Assembly (NCBI GenBank): GCA_041737175.1
Contig: JBGSSF010000023.1
Location: 124,001 to 188,000 of the forward strand
Direction: 5' to 3'
Length of the DNA stretch: 64,000 bases
Source of the DNA: UBA5072 sp041737175
GTDB taxonomy: Bacteria > Bacteroidota > Bacteroidia > Bacteroidales > UBA10428
The position numbers were made by a program, and so were the translations under genes. The notes below the pieces were generated by a model. The model did not search any database. It had not been told where the DNA came from and was given only the letters and a program-made list of their open reading frames with translations. Shown here piece by piece: positions 9,125-17,584 of the stretch. Position 1 is the first letter of the stretch. Every line of letters starts with the position of its first letter.

Positions 9125-10444
9125 TTATTCCTCCTCCAGATTCTCACCCTGTGCAATTCTCTCGAGCATTTCAGTGGTCACTGATTTGGGGCGTTCAAGC
9201 GGGTATCCAAGCGCCCTGTCCCAAATGATATTGGCGCATATTCCAATAGCCCTTCCGATTCCGAAAAGCACGGTATAAAAATCATATTCCGTTACACCAT
9301 AATGCCATTGAATCACCCCTGAATGGGCATCAACATTAGGCCAGGGATTTTTGGCCTTACCTTGTTCCATGAGGATAGGCGGAACAACCTTGTATAAGAT
9401 ATCGACATATTTAAAGATAGGATCCTCGTTCATGTATTTTTGTGCAAATTCACGTTGTATGATATACCTAGGGTCAGTTATGCGTAAAACGGCATGTCCG
9501 AAACCAGGGACAATCTGACCGGCATTCAGCAGGTCCCAAACAAATTGTTTCATTTCATTTTCTGTAGGAACTTCGCCTCCCATTTTCTCCATGATGTCAT
9601 GCAACCACCTGAGAACTTCCTGGTTTGCAAGTCCGTGAAGTGGTCCGGCCAGACCATTTATCATGGAAGATATGGAAAGGTATATGTCGGACAATGAACT
9701 GGCGACCAGATGTCCGGCATGTGCGCTTACGTTGCCGCTTTCGTGGTCACTGTGAAGGATGAAGTGCATGCGTGACACATCATCATAGGGTTTCCCTATG
9801 CCGATCATATGTGCAAAATTAGCGCCCATATCGAGGTTTGGATCAGAGTATTCCCGTTTCCCATCTTTGTAGAGCCGGTGATAAATACAGGCCGCAATTT
9901 CAGGCAATTTGGCCAGCAGATTCAGGGCATCCTCATAGGTTGGCTCCCAGTAATCCTGTTTATGAATACCGGCATCGTATTTTCTTGCAAAAAAGGATTC
10001 TCTGTGCATGGCCAGAATGGAAGCCGAGAAGATGGTCATGGGATGAGTTCCCTTGGGAAAGGCCTCGATCAGCTCCATTATATACCTGGGTATGATGCGT
10101 CGCTTCTTCAACTCATCGAGGACCTCCGTGACATTTTTCATCGTAGGCATATCACCTGTCAGCAAAAGGTAGATCACTCCTTCCACATAGGGCATTTCAG
10201 CTCCCTTAGGTCTGGGCAGGTTTTTGAATAATTCGGGCAGGGTATAATTCCTGTAAAGTATACCTTCATTAGGATCGAGATAGGAGATATCGGTAACCAG
10301 GCATTTGAGATCCCGCATACCACCAATTAATTTACTGATTGTTACAGTATCAACTACCACTTCGCCATGCTCATCGAGCAGCCTTTTAATCCGTGGCCTC
10401 CAGGCCTGGATTTTTTCATAAAGAGTTTCCTTCAGTCCGGCCAT
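9125..10444 (-). CDS. gltA: Citrate synthase, mitochondrial/eukaryotic type
   Basis: A 439-residue citrate synthase, catalysing condensation of acetyl-CoA and oxaloacetate in the TCA cycle. The three catalytic residues are visible: His270 in GLAGPLHGLANQEVL, His317 in PGFGHAVLR and Asp372 in NPWPNVDAHSG. These stretches, and GYPLERPKS near the C-terminus, resemble animal mitochondrial citrate synthase more than the hexameric enzyme of enteric bacteria, and the NADH-sensitive N-terminal extension of that form is not apparent. The start at 10444 (MAGLKETLYEKI) is the only good choice. It follows enolase in the same direction, but an intrinsic terminator and a separate promoter candidate lie between them. 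An rplQ-eno-gltA neighbourhood is, from memory, common in Bacteroidota. Confidence 0.96.
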   Translation of the reverse strand: MAGLKETLYEKIQAWRPRIKRLLDEHGEVVVDTVTISKLIGGMRDLKCLVTDISYLDPNEGILYRNYTLPELFKNLPRPKGAEMPYVEGVIYLLLTGDMPTMKNVTEVLDELKKRRIIPRYIMELIEAFPKGTHPMTIFSASILAMHRESFFARKYDAGIHKQDYWEPTYEDALNLLAKLPEIAACIYHRLYKDGKREYSDPNLDMGANFAHMIGIGKPYDDVSRMHFILHSDHESGNVSAHAGHLVASSLSDIYLSISSMINGLAGPLHGLANQEVLRWLHDIMEKMGGEVPTENEMKQFVWDLLNAGQIVPGFGHAVLRITDPRYIIQREFAQKYMNEDPIFKYVDILYKVVPPILMEQGKAKNPWPNVDAHSGVIQWHYGVTEYDFYTVLFGIGRAIGICANIIWDRALGYPLERPKSVTTEMLERIAQGENLEEE

Positions 10445-10454
10445 GTGTTAAGAT

Positions 10455-10500
10455 GAATTATGAATTATGAATTAGGAATTATGAATTAGGAATTAGGAAT
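10455..10500. repeat. Heptamer tandem repeat GAATTA(T/G), six copies
   Basis: Six head-to-tail 7-base units run from 10455 to 10496 (GAATTAT or GAATTAG), followed by a broken seventh. The tract lies between the gltA promoter candidate and the gltA start, so it would be transcribed as part of the gltA leader. Confidence 0.9.
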
Positions 10501-10519
10501 GGATTCATAATTAGTAACA

Positions 10520-10550
10520 CAAGATTACAATTCTTGTTTAAGTTTTTCAA
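10520..10550 (-). promoter_or_regulatory. Candidate gltA promoter
   Basis: On the minus strand TTG (10548-10550) is followed after 20 bases by TAATCTTG (10520-10527), one mismatch from TAnnTTTG. Predicted transcription would begin near 10513, about 70 bases before the gltA ATG, and run through the heptamer repeats. Confidence 0.4.
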
Positions 10551-10571
10551 TCAAAAGTTTAACTCTTTTAT

Positions 10572-10609
10572 AAAAAAAAGACCCCGCTTTTTGGCGGGGC
10601 CCTTTTTTT
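10572..10609 (-). terminator. Rho-independent terminator after enolase (possibly bidirectional)
   Basis: CCCCGC (10582-10587) pairs with GCGGGG (10594-10599) around a six-base loop, flanked by an eight-A run on the left and a seven-T run on the right. Read on the minus strand it is a GC stem followed by a long U tract 45 bp after the enolase stop. Confidence 0.9.
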
Positions 10610-10632
10610 CCTTATTTATGCATACAATATTA

Positions 10633-10656
10633 CCTAATCACCTAATCACCTAATCA
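10633..10656. repeat. Three tandem copies of CCTAATCA overlapping the enolase stop codon
   Basis: Three exact 8-base units lie head to tail; the last three bases of the third copy are the complement of the enolase TGA stop codon. Confidence 0.85.
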
Positions 10657-11946
10657 TTTCTTATACCCATAAATCGCCAGTTCACCCAATTCTTCCTCAA
10701 TGCGCAGCAGCTGATTGTATTTTGCAATCCGATCAGAACGGCTCATTGAACCGGTCTTTATTTGACCTGAGTTGGTTGCAACAGCTAAATCAGCAATGGT
10801 GGCATCTTCTGTTTCACCGGAACGGTGTGAGGTAACAGTTGTAAAGCCGGCCCTGTGAGCCATTTCAATGCAATCCAGTGTCTCGGTAAGGCTGCCGATC
10901 TGGTTGACCTTGATCAGTATAGAATTGGTGCATCCCATTTCGATTCCCTTTTTGAGGAATTCAACATTGGTTACAAACACATCATCGCCCACCAGCTGGC
11001 AGCGTTTTCCAAGTTTGTCCGTCAACAGTTTCCATCCATCCCAGTCGTGTTCCGACATTCCGTCTTCGATGGAATCGATGGGGTATTTATTGATGAGTTG
11101 TTCAAGGTAGGTAACCTGTTCTGCAGAAGTTCTGACGGCACCCTTGGCGCCTTCGAATTTGGCATAGTTATATTTACCGTTCTCATAAAATTCCGACGCG
11201 GCACAGTCAAGCGCGATGGATACATCACCGCCATCGGCAGCGCGCCCGGCCTTGTAACCGGCGGCCGTGATAGCCTTGATGATGGATTCCAGTGCATCCT
11301 CAGTACCGTTCAGGACAGGGGCAAAGCCACCTTCGTCACCGACAGCCGTGCTGAGTCCGCGCTCTTTGAGTACTTTTTTCAGGGAATGGAACACTTCAGC
11401 GCCCATGCGAAGTCCTTCACGGAAACTAGCAGCTCCGATGGGACGGATCATAAATTCCTGAAAAGCAATGGGGGCATCGCTGTGGGAGCCTCCGTTGATG
11501 ATATTCATCATGGGCACAGGCAGCACTTTTGCATTGGTACCGCCAATGTATCGGTAAAGTGGCATATCGTGATACATGGATGCAGCTTTGGCGACAGCCA
11601 GAGAAACGCCCAATATGGCATTTGCACCCAGTTTGCTCTTGGTTTTGGTACCGTCAAGCGCAATCATTTTTTTATCAACGGCAACCTGATCCAAAGCATT
11701 CATGCCAATGACTTCCTTGGCAATGATCTTATTGACATTCTCAACCGCTTTGAGAACACCCTTTCCAAGGTATCTTTTTTTGTCGCCATCACGCAATTCC
11801 AGCGCTTCATTTTCACCTGTGGAAGCTCCTGAAGGTACAGCAGCACGACCAACAAAGCCGCTTTCAAGTATCACTTCAACTTCGATAGTAGGATTTCCCC
11901 TTGAATCGAGGATTTCACGTGCATGAACATATGCTATTTGTCCCAT
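10654..11946 (-). CDS. eno: Enolase (phosphopyruvate hydratase)
   Basis: A 430-residue cytosolic glycolytic enzyme interconverting 2-phosphoglycerate and phosphoenolpyruvate. The expected active-site residues are present: His155, Glu164 (FQEFM), Glu205 in VGDEGGFAP, metal ligands Asp247, Glu294 and Asp321, catalytic Lys346 in LIKVNQIGS, and the SHRSGETED loop (373-381). Length is normal for bacterial enolase. It starts 26 bp after the rplQ stop with no terminator seen between, so it is probably the distal gene of the long ribosomal-protein transcript, and a strong terminator follows it. Confidence 0.98.
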   Translation of the reverse strand: MGQIAYVHAREILDSRGNPTIEVEVILESGFVGRAAVPSGASTGENEALELRDGDKKRYLGKGVLKAVENVNKIIAKEVIGMNALDQVAVDKKMIALDGTKTKSKLGANAILGVSLAVAKAASMYHDMPLYRYIGGTNAKVLPVPMMNIINGGSHSDAPIAFQEFMIRPIGAASFREGLRMGAEVFHSLKKVLKERGLSTAVGDEGGFAPVLNGTEDALESIIKAITAAGYKAGRAADGGDVSIALDCAASEFYENGKYNYAKFEGAKGAVRTSAEQVTYLEQLINKYPIDSIEDGMSEHDWDGWKLLTDKLGKRCQLVGDDVFVTNVEFLKKGIEMGCTNSILIKVNQIGSLTETLDCIEMAHRAGFTTVTSHRSGETEDATIADLAVATNSGQIKTGSMSRSDRIAKYNQLLRIEEELGELAIYGYKK

Positions 11947-11972
11947 TGTTTTATGCTTTTAATTGGATAGTA

Positions 11973-12563
11973 CTATTCCTTGCTTTCTGCCTCAGCGGAA
12001 GATTCTTTTTCCTTGTCTTTTGCAGCCTTGGGTGATGCTTTTGCAGCAGCTTTGGCAGCTGGCTTTTTCGTTTTCACCTCTTTGGCAGCATTGGCTTTAG
12101 CAGGCTTCTTGGCGGCCGTATCTTCCGTCTTCTTCTTCGAACCACCCCTGCGGCTGCGACGGGTGGTTTTTGTTTCACCTGCTGCAGTAGCCGTTGTCAT
12201 GGCTTCATTAAAATCAACCAGCTCGATATAGCACATTTCAGCAGCATCACCAACCCGTGTACCTAATTTTAGAATTCTGGTATACCCTCCCGGCCGTTCA
12301 GCTATTTTTGGAGAAACTTCTCTGAAAAGGATGGTGACGGCATCTTTATCCTGCAAGTAGGAAAAAGCCAGCCTGCGGGCTTGTGTCGAATCTTCTTTTG
12401 ATTTGGTGAGTATGGGCTCAATGAACACACGCAGAGCCTTGGCCTTCGCCGTTGTGGTCTTAATGCGTTTATGCAGAATCAGCGAAGAAGCCATATTGGA
12501 GAGCATGGCTTTACGGTGAGCGCTTTTACGTCCTAAGTTGTTATTTGCATTATTGTGTCGCAT
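11973..12563 (-). CDS. rplQ: 50S ribosomal protein L17 with Lys/Ala-rich C-terminal extension
   Basis: The first 120 residues are standard L17 (MRHNNANNNLGRKSAHRKAM start, ERPGGYTRILKLGTRVGDAAEM core), which lines the exit of the peptide tunnel. Residues 121-196 form an added low-complexity tail of Lys, Ala, Thr and Glu (KKPAKANAAKEVKTKKPAAK-like), making the protein about 70 residues longer than the E. coli form. Similar tails occur on other Bacteroidota ribosomal proteins. It follows rpoA by 55 bp, as in the usual alpha operon order. Confidence 0.96.
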   Translation of the reverse strand: MRHNNANNNLGRKSAHRKAMLSNMASSLILHKRIKTTTAKAKALRVFIEPILTKSKEDSTQARRLAFSYLQDKDAVTILFREVSPKIAERPGGYTRILKLGTRVGDAAEMCYIELVDFNEAMTTATAAGETKTTRRSRRGGSKKKTEDTAAKKPAKANAAKEVKTKKPAAKAAAKASPKAAKDKEKESSAEAESKE

Positions 12564-12618
12564 GGTAATCCGTAAATTAATTCAATGGATATTTTCTCAG
12601 TCGTTTCCGTGGTTCAAA

Positions 12619-13611
12619 TCAGTCTCTGTCAAGTTTATATTTCACTATATCCATGCCAAATGAGAGGTTCATGGTTTCGAGAAGCTCGTCAAGCTCTGTA
12701 AGGGATTTCTTACCGAAGTTCCGGAATTTCAGCAGATCATTTTTATTGAACTTCACGAGATCACCCAGTGTCTCAACTTCGGCAGCCTTTAGGCAATTGA
12801 GAGCCCTGACTGACAGGTCGAGGTCGACCAGTTTGGTCTTTAACAGCTGCCTCATGTGCAGCACCTCTTCATCAAATTCCTCATTGGCGGCTCTTTCTTC
12901 AGAGTCAAGTGTGATTTTCTCATCAGAGAAGAGCATGAAATGATAGATCAGGATCTTGGCAGCTTCTTTCAAGGCCTCTTTGGGATGTATCGAACCGTCA
13001 GTAAGAATTTCTACCAGTAGCTTTTCATAGTCCGTTTTCTGTTCAACACGATAATTCTCAACAGAATACTTCACATTCTTGATGGGAGTAAAAATGGAAT
13101 CAATGGGTACCAGACCGAATTCGGCGTCAAACGGTTTGTTTTCTTCTGCAGGTACATAGCCTCTGCCCTTGTTTATATGGAATTCCATGTGTAATTCCAC
13201 ATCTTTTTCCATGTGACAAATCACAAGTTCAGGATTGAGCACCTCAAAACTACTCAAAAACCTGTTGAGGTCACCGGCTTTAAAGGTTGTCTGTTCGGAT
13301 AAGGCAACGGTGATTTTTTCATCGTTGACATCATCCACCAATTTCTTAAACCGGATCTGTTTGAGATTCAGTATGATTTCTACCACATCCTCGATGACGC
13401 CGGTAATTGAAGCAAATTCATGCTCAACTCCGTCGATTTTGATAGCTGTAATAGCATGACCCTCGAGTGATGAAAGCAGAATCCTGCGCAGGGAATTACC
13501 AATAGTAATACCATAACCAGGCTCGAGCGGACGAAATTCGAATTTACCGAACTTGTCATCCGATTCGATCATGATCACCTTATCGGGCTTCTGAAAAGCT
13601 AATATGGCCAT
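12619..13611 (-). CDS. rpoA: RNA polymerase alpha subunit
   Basis: A 330-residue alpha subunit. The N-terminal dimerisation domain carries FEFRPLEPGYGITIGNSLRR (residues 25-44) and the C-terminal domain (about 250-330) carries LNCLKAAEVETLGDLVKFN and the helix-hairpin-helix LLKFRNFGKKSLTELDE that contacts UP elements and activators. Length and order (rpsD-rpoA-rplQ) are standard. The gap to rpsD is 16 bp. Confidence 0.98.
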   Translation of the reverse strand: MAILAFQKPDKVIMIESDDKFGKFEFRPLEPGYGITIGNSLRRILLSSLEGHAITAIKIDGVEHEFASITGVIEDVVEIILNLKQIRFKKLVDDVNDEKITVALSEQTTFKAGDLNRFLSSFEVLNPELVICHMEKDVELHMEFHINKGRGYVPAEENKPFDAEFGLVPIDSIFTPIKNVKYSVENYRVEQKTDYEKLLVEILTDGSIHPKEALKEAAKILIYHFMLFSDEKITLDSEERAANEEFDEEVLHMRQLLKTKLVDLDLSVRALNCLKAAEVETLGDLVKFNKNDLLKFRNFGKKSLTELDELLETMNLSFGMDIVKYKLDRD

Positions 13612-13627
13612 AAGTTAAATATTTCAA

Positions 13628-14233
13628 TTATTTAGAGTACAATTCAACGATCAATTGTTCCTTGATGGTTTCAGGTATCTGATCACGTTCAGGGCGGTTG
13701 ATCAGTTTTCCGGCCAGAGAGGCCGTGTCCCATTCCAACCAGGAAACATTTACCCTGCGTGAACCGAGAGAGTCTTGAATAACTTCGAGTGATTTTGATT
13801 TTTCGCGCACGCCAACAACATCACCAGGTCTGACAGAAAAGGAGGGCACATTAACGACCTGACCATTCACGGTAATATGGCGGTGTGTAACAAGCTGACG
13901 GGCACCGGAACGGGTAGGTGCTATCCCCAAACGGAATACCAGGTTGTCCAGTCTCGATTCGAGTAACTGCAGCAGCACTTCACCGGTAACACCTTTACTC
14001 CTCTGCGCTTTGTCGAACAAATTGGCAAATTGTTTTTCAAGTACCCCGTAAGTATACTTGGCTTTTTGCTTCTCCCGAAGCTGAATGCCATACTCTGATA
14101 ATTTTTTCCGTTTTTTATTTATGCCATGTTGCCCGGGAGGATAGTTTTTTTTGTCGTAATTCTTATCCGGCCCATAGATCGCGTCTCCGAACTTCCTGGC
14201 TATTTTAGTCTTTGGTCCAATATATCTTGCCAT
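13628..14233 (-). CDS. rpsD: 30S ribosomal protein S4
   Basis: A 201-residue S4 with the S4 RNA-binding domain at about residues 93-155 (SRLDNLVFRLGIAPTRSGAR, then LVTHRHITVNGQ). S4 binds 16S rRNA early in small-subunit assembly, and in some bacteria it represses its own operon. No zinc-binding cysteines occur in the N-terminal region. It is placed between rpsK and rpoA. Confidence 0.98.
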   Translation of the reverse strand: MARYIGPKTKIARKFGDAIYGPDKNYDKKNYPPGQHGINKKRKKLSEYGIQLREKQKAKYTYGVLEKQFANLFDKAQRSKGVTGEVLLQLLESRLDNLVFRLGIAPTRSGARQLVTHRHITVNGQVVNVPSFSVRPGDVVGVREKSKSLEVIQDSLGSRRVNVSWLEWDTASLAGKLINRPERDQIPETIKEQLIVELYSK

Positions 14234-14277
14234 TTCTGATGTATAGTTTTTTATATATCAAATATTTGCTACTTCAA

Positions 14278-14667
14278 TTATACTCTTCTTCTTCCGGGTG
14301 CCCTGCAACCGTTGTGCGGAAGCGGAGTAACATCCACAATTTCAGTAACCTCAATGCCTGCTGTATGTATGGTTCTGATAGCGGATTCTCTTCCGGCACC
14401 GGGACCCTTAACGAATGCCTTCACTTTGCGAAGACCCAGGTCGAAAGCTATTTTGGCGCAGTCTGCAGCAGCTACCTGGGCTGCATAGGGAGTATTCTTT
14501 TTTGAACCCTTAAACCCCATCTTCCCGGCAGATGCCCATGAAATAACCTGGCCCTGACTGTTTGTCAATGAAATAATGATGTTGTTGAAGGAGGCGTGCA
14601 CGTGCGCCTGTCCGACAGGATCGACCTTTACAACCTTCTTCTTGGTAATTCCAGCTTTTTTTGCCAT
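14278..14667 (-). CDS. rpsK: 30S ribosomal protein S11
   Basis: A 129-residue S11, part of the 30S platform near the E site. Hallmarks are HASFNNIIISLT (28-39), the KGPGAGRESAIRTI loop and the basic C-terminal tail NGCRAPGRRRV. It is 10 bp after rpsM and 44 bp before rpsD. Confidence 0.98.
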   Translation of the reverse strand: MAKKAGITKKKVVKVDPVGQAHVHASFNNIIISLTNSQGQVISWASAGKMGFKGSKKNTPYAAQVAAADCAKIAFDLGLRKVKAFVKGPGAGRESAIRTIHTAGIEVTEIVDVTPLPHNGCRAPGRRRV

Positions 14668-14677
14668 GATTCAATTC

Positions 14678-15055
14678 TTATTTGGTAGCCTTCTTTTTGT
14701 TTGCAACAGTTTTTCTGCGTCCTTTGCGTGTACGGGCATTGTTCTTGGTGCTCTGTCCTCTTGTGGGCAGTCCCAGACGATGCCGCACACCCCGGTAACA
14801 ACCAATGTCCATGAGGCGTTTAATGTTAAGCTGGACCTGTGAACGAAGTTCACCTTCAACCTTGAAGTTCTCGTTAATCACCTTTCGGATAAGATTAACC
14901 TGCTCATCCGTCCAGTCCTTTACTTTAACATCTTTATCAACACCAGCTTTTTCAAGAATTTTCTGGGCCGAACTCCGGCCTAACCCGAAAATGTAAGTCA
15001 GTCCTACTTCACCCCGCTTATTCTTTGGTAAATCGACACCAACGATTCTAGCCAT
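14678..15055 (-). CDS. rpsM: 30S ribosomal protein S13
   Basis: A 125-residue S13 that contacts 23S rRNA and L5 at the subunit interface. It begins MARIVGVDLPKNKRGEVGLT and carries the helix-two-turns-helix region with IFGLGRSSAQKIL, and the RHRLGLPTRGQSTKNNARTR tail. Follows rpmJ by about 31 bp. Confidence 0.98.
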   Translation of the reverse strand: MARIVGVDLPKNKRGEVGLTYIFGLGRSSAQKILEKAGVDKDVKVKDWTDEQVNLIRKVINENFKVEGELRSQVQLNIKRLMDIGCYRGVRHRLGLPTRGQSTKNNARTRKGRRKTVANKKKATK

Positions 15056-15086
15056 ATACTTTAATATTTATAATTTTAAATGTTAA

Positions 15087-15203
15087 TCAGCCCTGACGCT
15101 GTTTATACTTGGGATTCTTTTTGTTGATCACGTATAAACGTCCTTTCCTGCGGACTATTTTGCAGTCGGCAGTGCGTTTCTTAATGGATGTTTTTACTTT
15201 CAT
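15087..15203 (-). CDS. rpmJ: 50S ribosomal protein L36, zinc-free form
   Basis: A 38-residue gene between infA and rpsM, found by reading the gap. The product begins MKVKTSIKK and ends PKYKQRQG, matching L36 end to end. The canonical zinc ribbon of L36 uses three Cys and one His (positions 11, 14, 27 and 33). Here only Cys14 remains; the other three positions are Thr, Asn and Tyr, so this is a zinc-independent version. Start ATG at 15203, stop TGA at 15087-15089. Confidence 0.96.
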   Translation of the reverse strand: MKVKTSIKKRTADCKIVRRKGRLYVINKKNPKYKQRQG

Positions 15204-15218
15204 GTTATATCCGTTCAA

Positions 15219-15437
15219 TTATTTGTACCTGAATGTTATTCTTCCTTTGGTCAGATCATAAGGTGACATTTCAACCCTCACTTTGTCACCGGGAAGGATT
15301 TTGATATAATGCATCCTCATTTTCCCGGAGATATGGGCCGTAATGATGTGCCCGTTCTGCAGTTCCACCCGGAACATTGCATTGGAAAGGGCTTCTCGGA
15401 TTACGCCATCTTGTTCAATGGATGGTTGTTTTGACAT
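15219..15437 (-). CDS. infA: Translation initiation factor IF-1
   Basis: A 72-residue OB-fold protein that occupies the A site during initiation. It has the usual FRVELQNGHIITAHISGKMR core and KVRVEMSPYDLTKGRI ending, at exactly the family length. It sits between map and rpmJ, the standard Bacteroidota order. Confidence 0.98.
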   Translation of the reverse strand: MSKQPSIEQDGVIREALSNAMFRVELQNGHIITAHISGKMRMHYIKILPGDKVRVEMSPYDLTKGRITFRYK

Positions 15438-15458
15438 AAATGATCTTTATCTGTTTTT

Positions 15459-16232
15459 TCAATACTTATATATCTCTTCTATGTAATCAAAAGACGAAAG
15501 AATATCAGCACTGGTTTTTCCAATGGCGACACAATGTTCAAAATGAGCTGAAGGCATCTTATCGGCCGTTTGTATTGTCCAGCCATCCGCATCTTGCGAT
15601 ATTTCCTTGCGTCCCATATTGATCATAGGTTCAATACAAATCACCATCCCCAGCTGCAATCTGATCCCGTGTCCGCGCCTTCCGTAGTTCGGAACTTCAG
15701 GTGCCTCATGCAATCCCTGGCCAATCCCGTGCCCCACCATTTCCCGTACCACGGAGAATCGTTCCCGTTCACAGTGATCCTGAATAGCGTTGCTGATATC
15801 ACCGATCCGCAAACCTTCCCGGGCATTTTCAATGCCTTTGTAGAGTGACTCTCTGGTTGTCTTCAGCAGCCACTTCACCCTGTCAGCAACTTCTCCTACT
15901 GCAAAAGTATAGGCAGAATCGCCATAGTAACCCTGGTAAAGCGCACCGCAATCAACCGAAACGATATCGCCCTCTTTGAGTCGGTAACCGGAGGGTATGC
16001 CGTGCACGACCTGCTGGTTGACCGAAGTGCAGAGTGTTTTGGGATATCCTTTATAACCCAGGAAACCTGGTAAAGCATGATTATCCCGGATAAACTCCTC
16101 AGCCACCCTGTCAAGTTCCAGGGTCGTCACGCCGGGGGCGATATGCTTTGCCACCTCAGCCAGGGTTCTGGAAACCAACAGGTTGCTTGCTCTCAGCAAC
16201 TCAACTTCTTCCGCTGTTTTAAAATGAATCAT
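15459..16232 (-). CDS. map: Type I methionine aminopeptidase
   Basis: A 257-residue cytosolic metallopeptidase that removes the initiator methionine from new proteins. Metal ligands are visible: the two Asp of DCGALYQGYYGDSAYTF, the His in VGHGIGQGLHEAP, the Glu in VICIEPMI and the Glu in SAHFEHCVA. The substrate His is in VVHGIPSG. The ATG at 16232 (MIHFKTAEEVE) is preferred over the TTG one codon earlier. It lies 19 bp after secY. Confidence 0.97.
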   Translation of the reverse strand: MIHFKTAEEVELLRASNLLVSRTLAEVAKHIAPGVTTLELDRVAEEFIRDNHALPGFLGYKGYPKTLCTSVNQQVVHGIPSGYRLKEGDIVSVDCGALYQGYYGDSAYTFAVGEVADRVKWLLKTTRESLYKGIENAREGLRIGDISNAIQDHCERERFSVVREMVGHGIGQGLHEAPEVPNYGRRGHGIRLQLGMVICIEPMINMGRKEISQDADGWTIQTADKMPSAHFEHCVAIGKTSADILSSFDYIEEIYKY

Positions 16233-16251
16233 CAAAGAACGTTATGCAGGA

Positions 16252-17577
16252 TTAAATGGAGGAGGCGACACCGCCTGCCCTGCCTTTTACCCTGCCGGAT
16301 TTCATCAGACCGTCGTAATGCCGCATCAGTAAATGACTTTCTATTTGCTGCAGCGTATCAAGCACAACTCCCACCAAAATGAGCAGGGAAGTTCCGCCGA
16401 AGAACTGGGCAAAACTCTGCTGTATGCCCAGTAAGCCGGCAAATGCCGGTAATATCGCTATGATCGCCAGAAAGATCGATCCCGGCAAAGTAATTCTGGA
16501 CATTACAGTGTCAATGAATTCGCTGGTCTTTTTTCCGGGTTTTACACCGGGAATAAAACCACCGTTTTTCTTCATATCTTCAGCCATTTGCGTCGGATTC
16601 ATAATAATGGCCGTGTAAAAATAAGTAAAAACTATGATTAGCAATGCAAAAACTACATTATACCAGACACTTGTATATCGTGAAAAGGTTGAAACAAACT
16701 TGGACATTCCCTCACCTCCGTAACGTGCAAATGACATAGGCAGGAACATGATGGCCTGCGCGAAAATGATAGGCATCACTCCGGCTGCGTTGACCTTAAG
16801 CGGAATATACTGCCGCACGCCACCGTATTGTTTATTGCCTACAATCCTCTTGGCATACTGAACCGGTATTCTGCGTGTTCCCTGTACCAAAAGTATGGTG
16901 ACGGCGATTACGACCAGAAGGAAGACTATCTCAACCAGGAAGGCAACCAGTCCGCCCTGTCCGTTCAGACGGTCGGTAAATTCACTGATAATGGCAAAGG
17001 GCAACCTGGCTACAATACCGATCATAATGATCAGGGATATTCCGTTGCCAATTCCCTTGTCGGTGATCTTTTCTCCCAGCCACATTACAAATATTGTACC
17101 AGCCGTAAGAATAATCATGGAAGACAATTGGAACATAAACGGATTCATGATCCGGGCTTCTGTGGGTATTTGCGTCAGGTAGGCAGGGGCTTGCAGTATA
17201 AGTACCAGCACGGTCAGATACCTGGTTATCTGATTCATCTTTCTTCTGCCGCTTTCGCCTTCTTTCTGCATACGCTGGAAGAAGGGAACCGCTATGGTGA
17301 GAAGCTGAATGATAATGGAGGCTGATATATAGGGCATAATTCCCAAGGCAAAAATGGAAGCCGTGGAGAAAGCACCTCCCGAGAACATATCGAGCAAACC
17401 CATGACACCTTCGGAAGCGCGCCGGGTAAATGCTTCGAGCATCGCCGGATCCACGCCAGGCAATACCACTTTTGAGCCCAGACGATAGATGAGAATGATA
17501 AAAAGAGTGAAACCTATCCTCGATCTGAGCTCTTCAATTTTATAAATATTCTTTAAAGTCTGAATGAATGATTTCAT
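16252..17577 (-). CDS. secY: Protein translocase subunit SecY
   Basis: A 441-residue inner-membrane channel protein with about ten hydrophobic segments. Signature stretches include LGIMPYISASIIIQLL in TM2 and GIGNGISLIIMIGI after TM4, plus the cytosolic loops RRIPVQYAKR and FYTAIIMNPTQMAEDMKKNG. It forms the Sec translocon with SecE and SecG encoded elsewhere. Located 7 bp after rplO and before map; adk, present here in some phyla, is absent. Confidence 0.98.
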   Translation of the reverse strand: MKSFIQTLKNIYKIEELRSRIGFTLFIILIYRLGSKVVLPGVDPAMLEAFTRRASEGVMGLLDMFSGGAFSTASIFALGIMPYISASIIIQLLTIAVPFFQRMQKEGESGRRKMNQITRYLTVLVLILQAPAYLTQIPTEARIMNPFMFQLSSMIILTAGTIFVMWLGEKITDKGIGNGISLIIMIGIVARLPFAIISEFTDRLNGQGGLVAFLVEIVFLLVVIAVTILLVQGTRRIPVQYAKRIVGNKQYGGVRQYIPLKVNAAGVMPIIFAQAIMFLPMSFARYGGEGMSKFVSTFSRYTSVWYNVVFALLIIVFTYFYTAIIMNPTQMAEDMKKNGGFIPGVKPGKKTSEFIDTVMSRITLPGSIFLAIIAILPAFAGLLGIQQSFAQFFGGTSLLILVGVVLDTLQQIESHLLMRHYDGLMKSGRVKGRAGGVASSI

Positions 17578-17584
17578 GTGAGTT

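Noticed and set aside
10855..11832. A 325-residue open frame on the plus strand, opposite enolase
   Set aside because: It is antisense to a highly conserved gene, has no start signal or recognisable motif, and its openness follows from enolase codon use.
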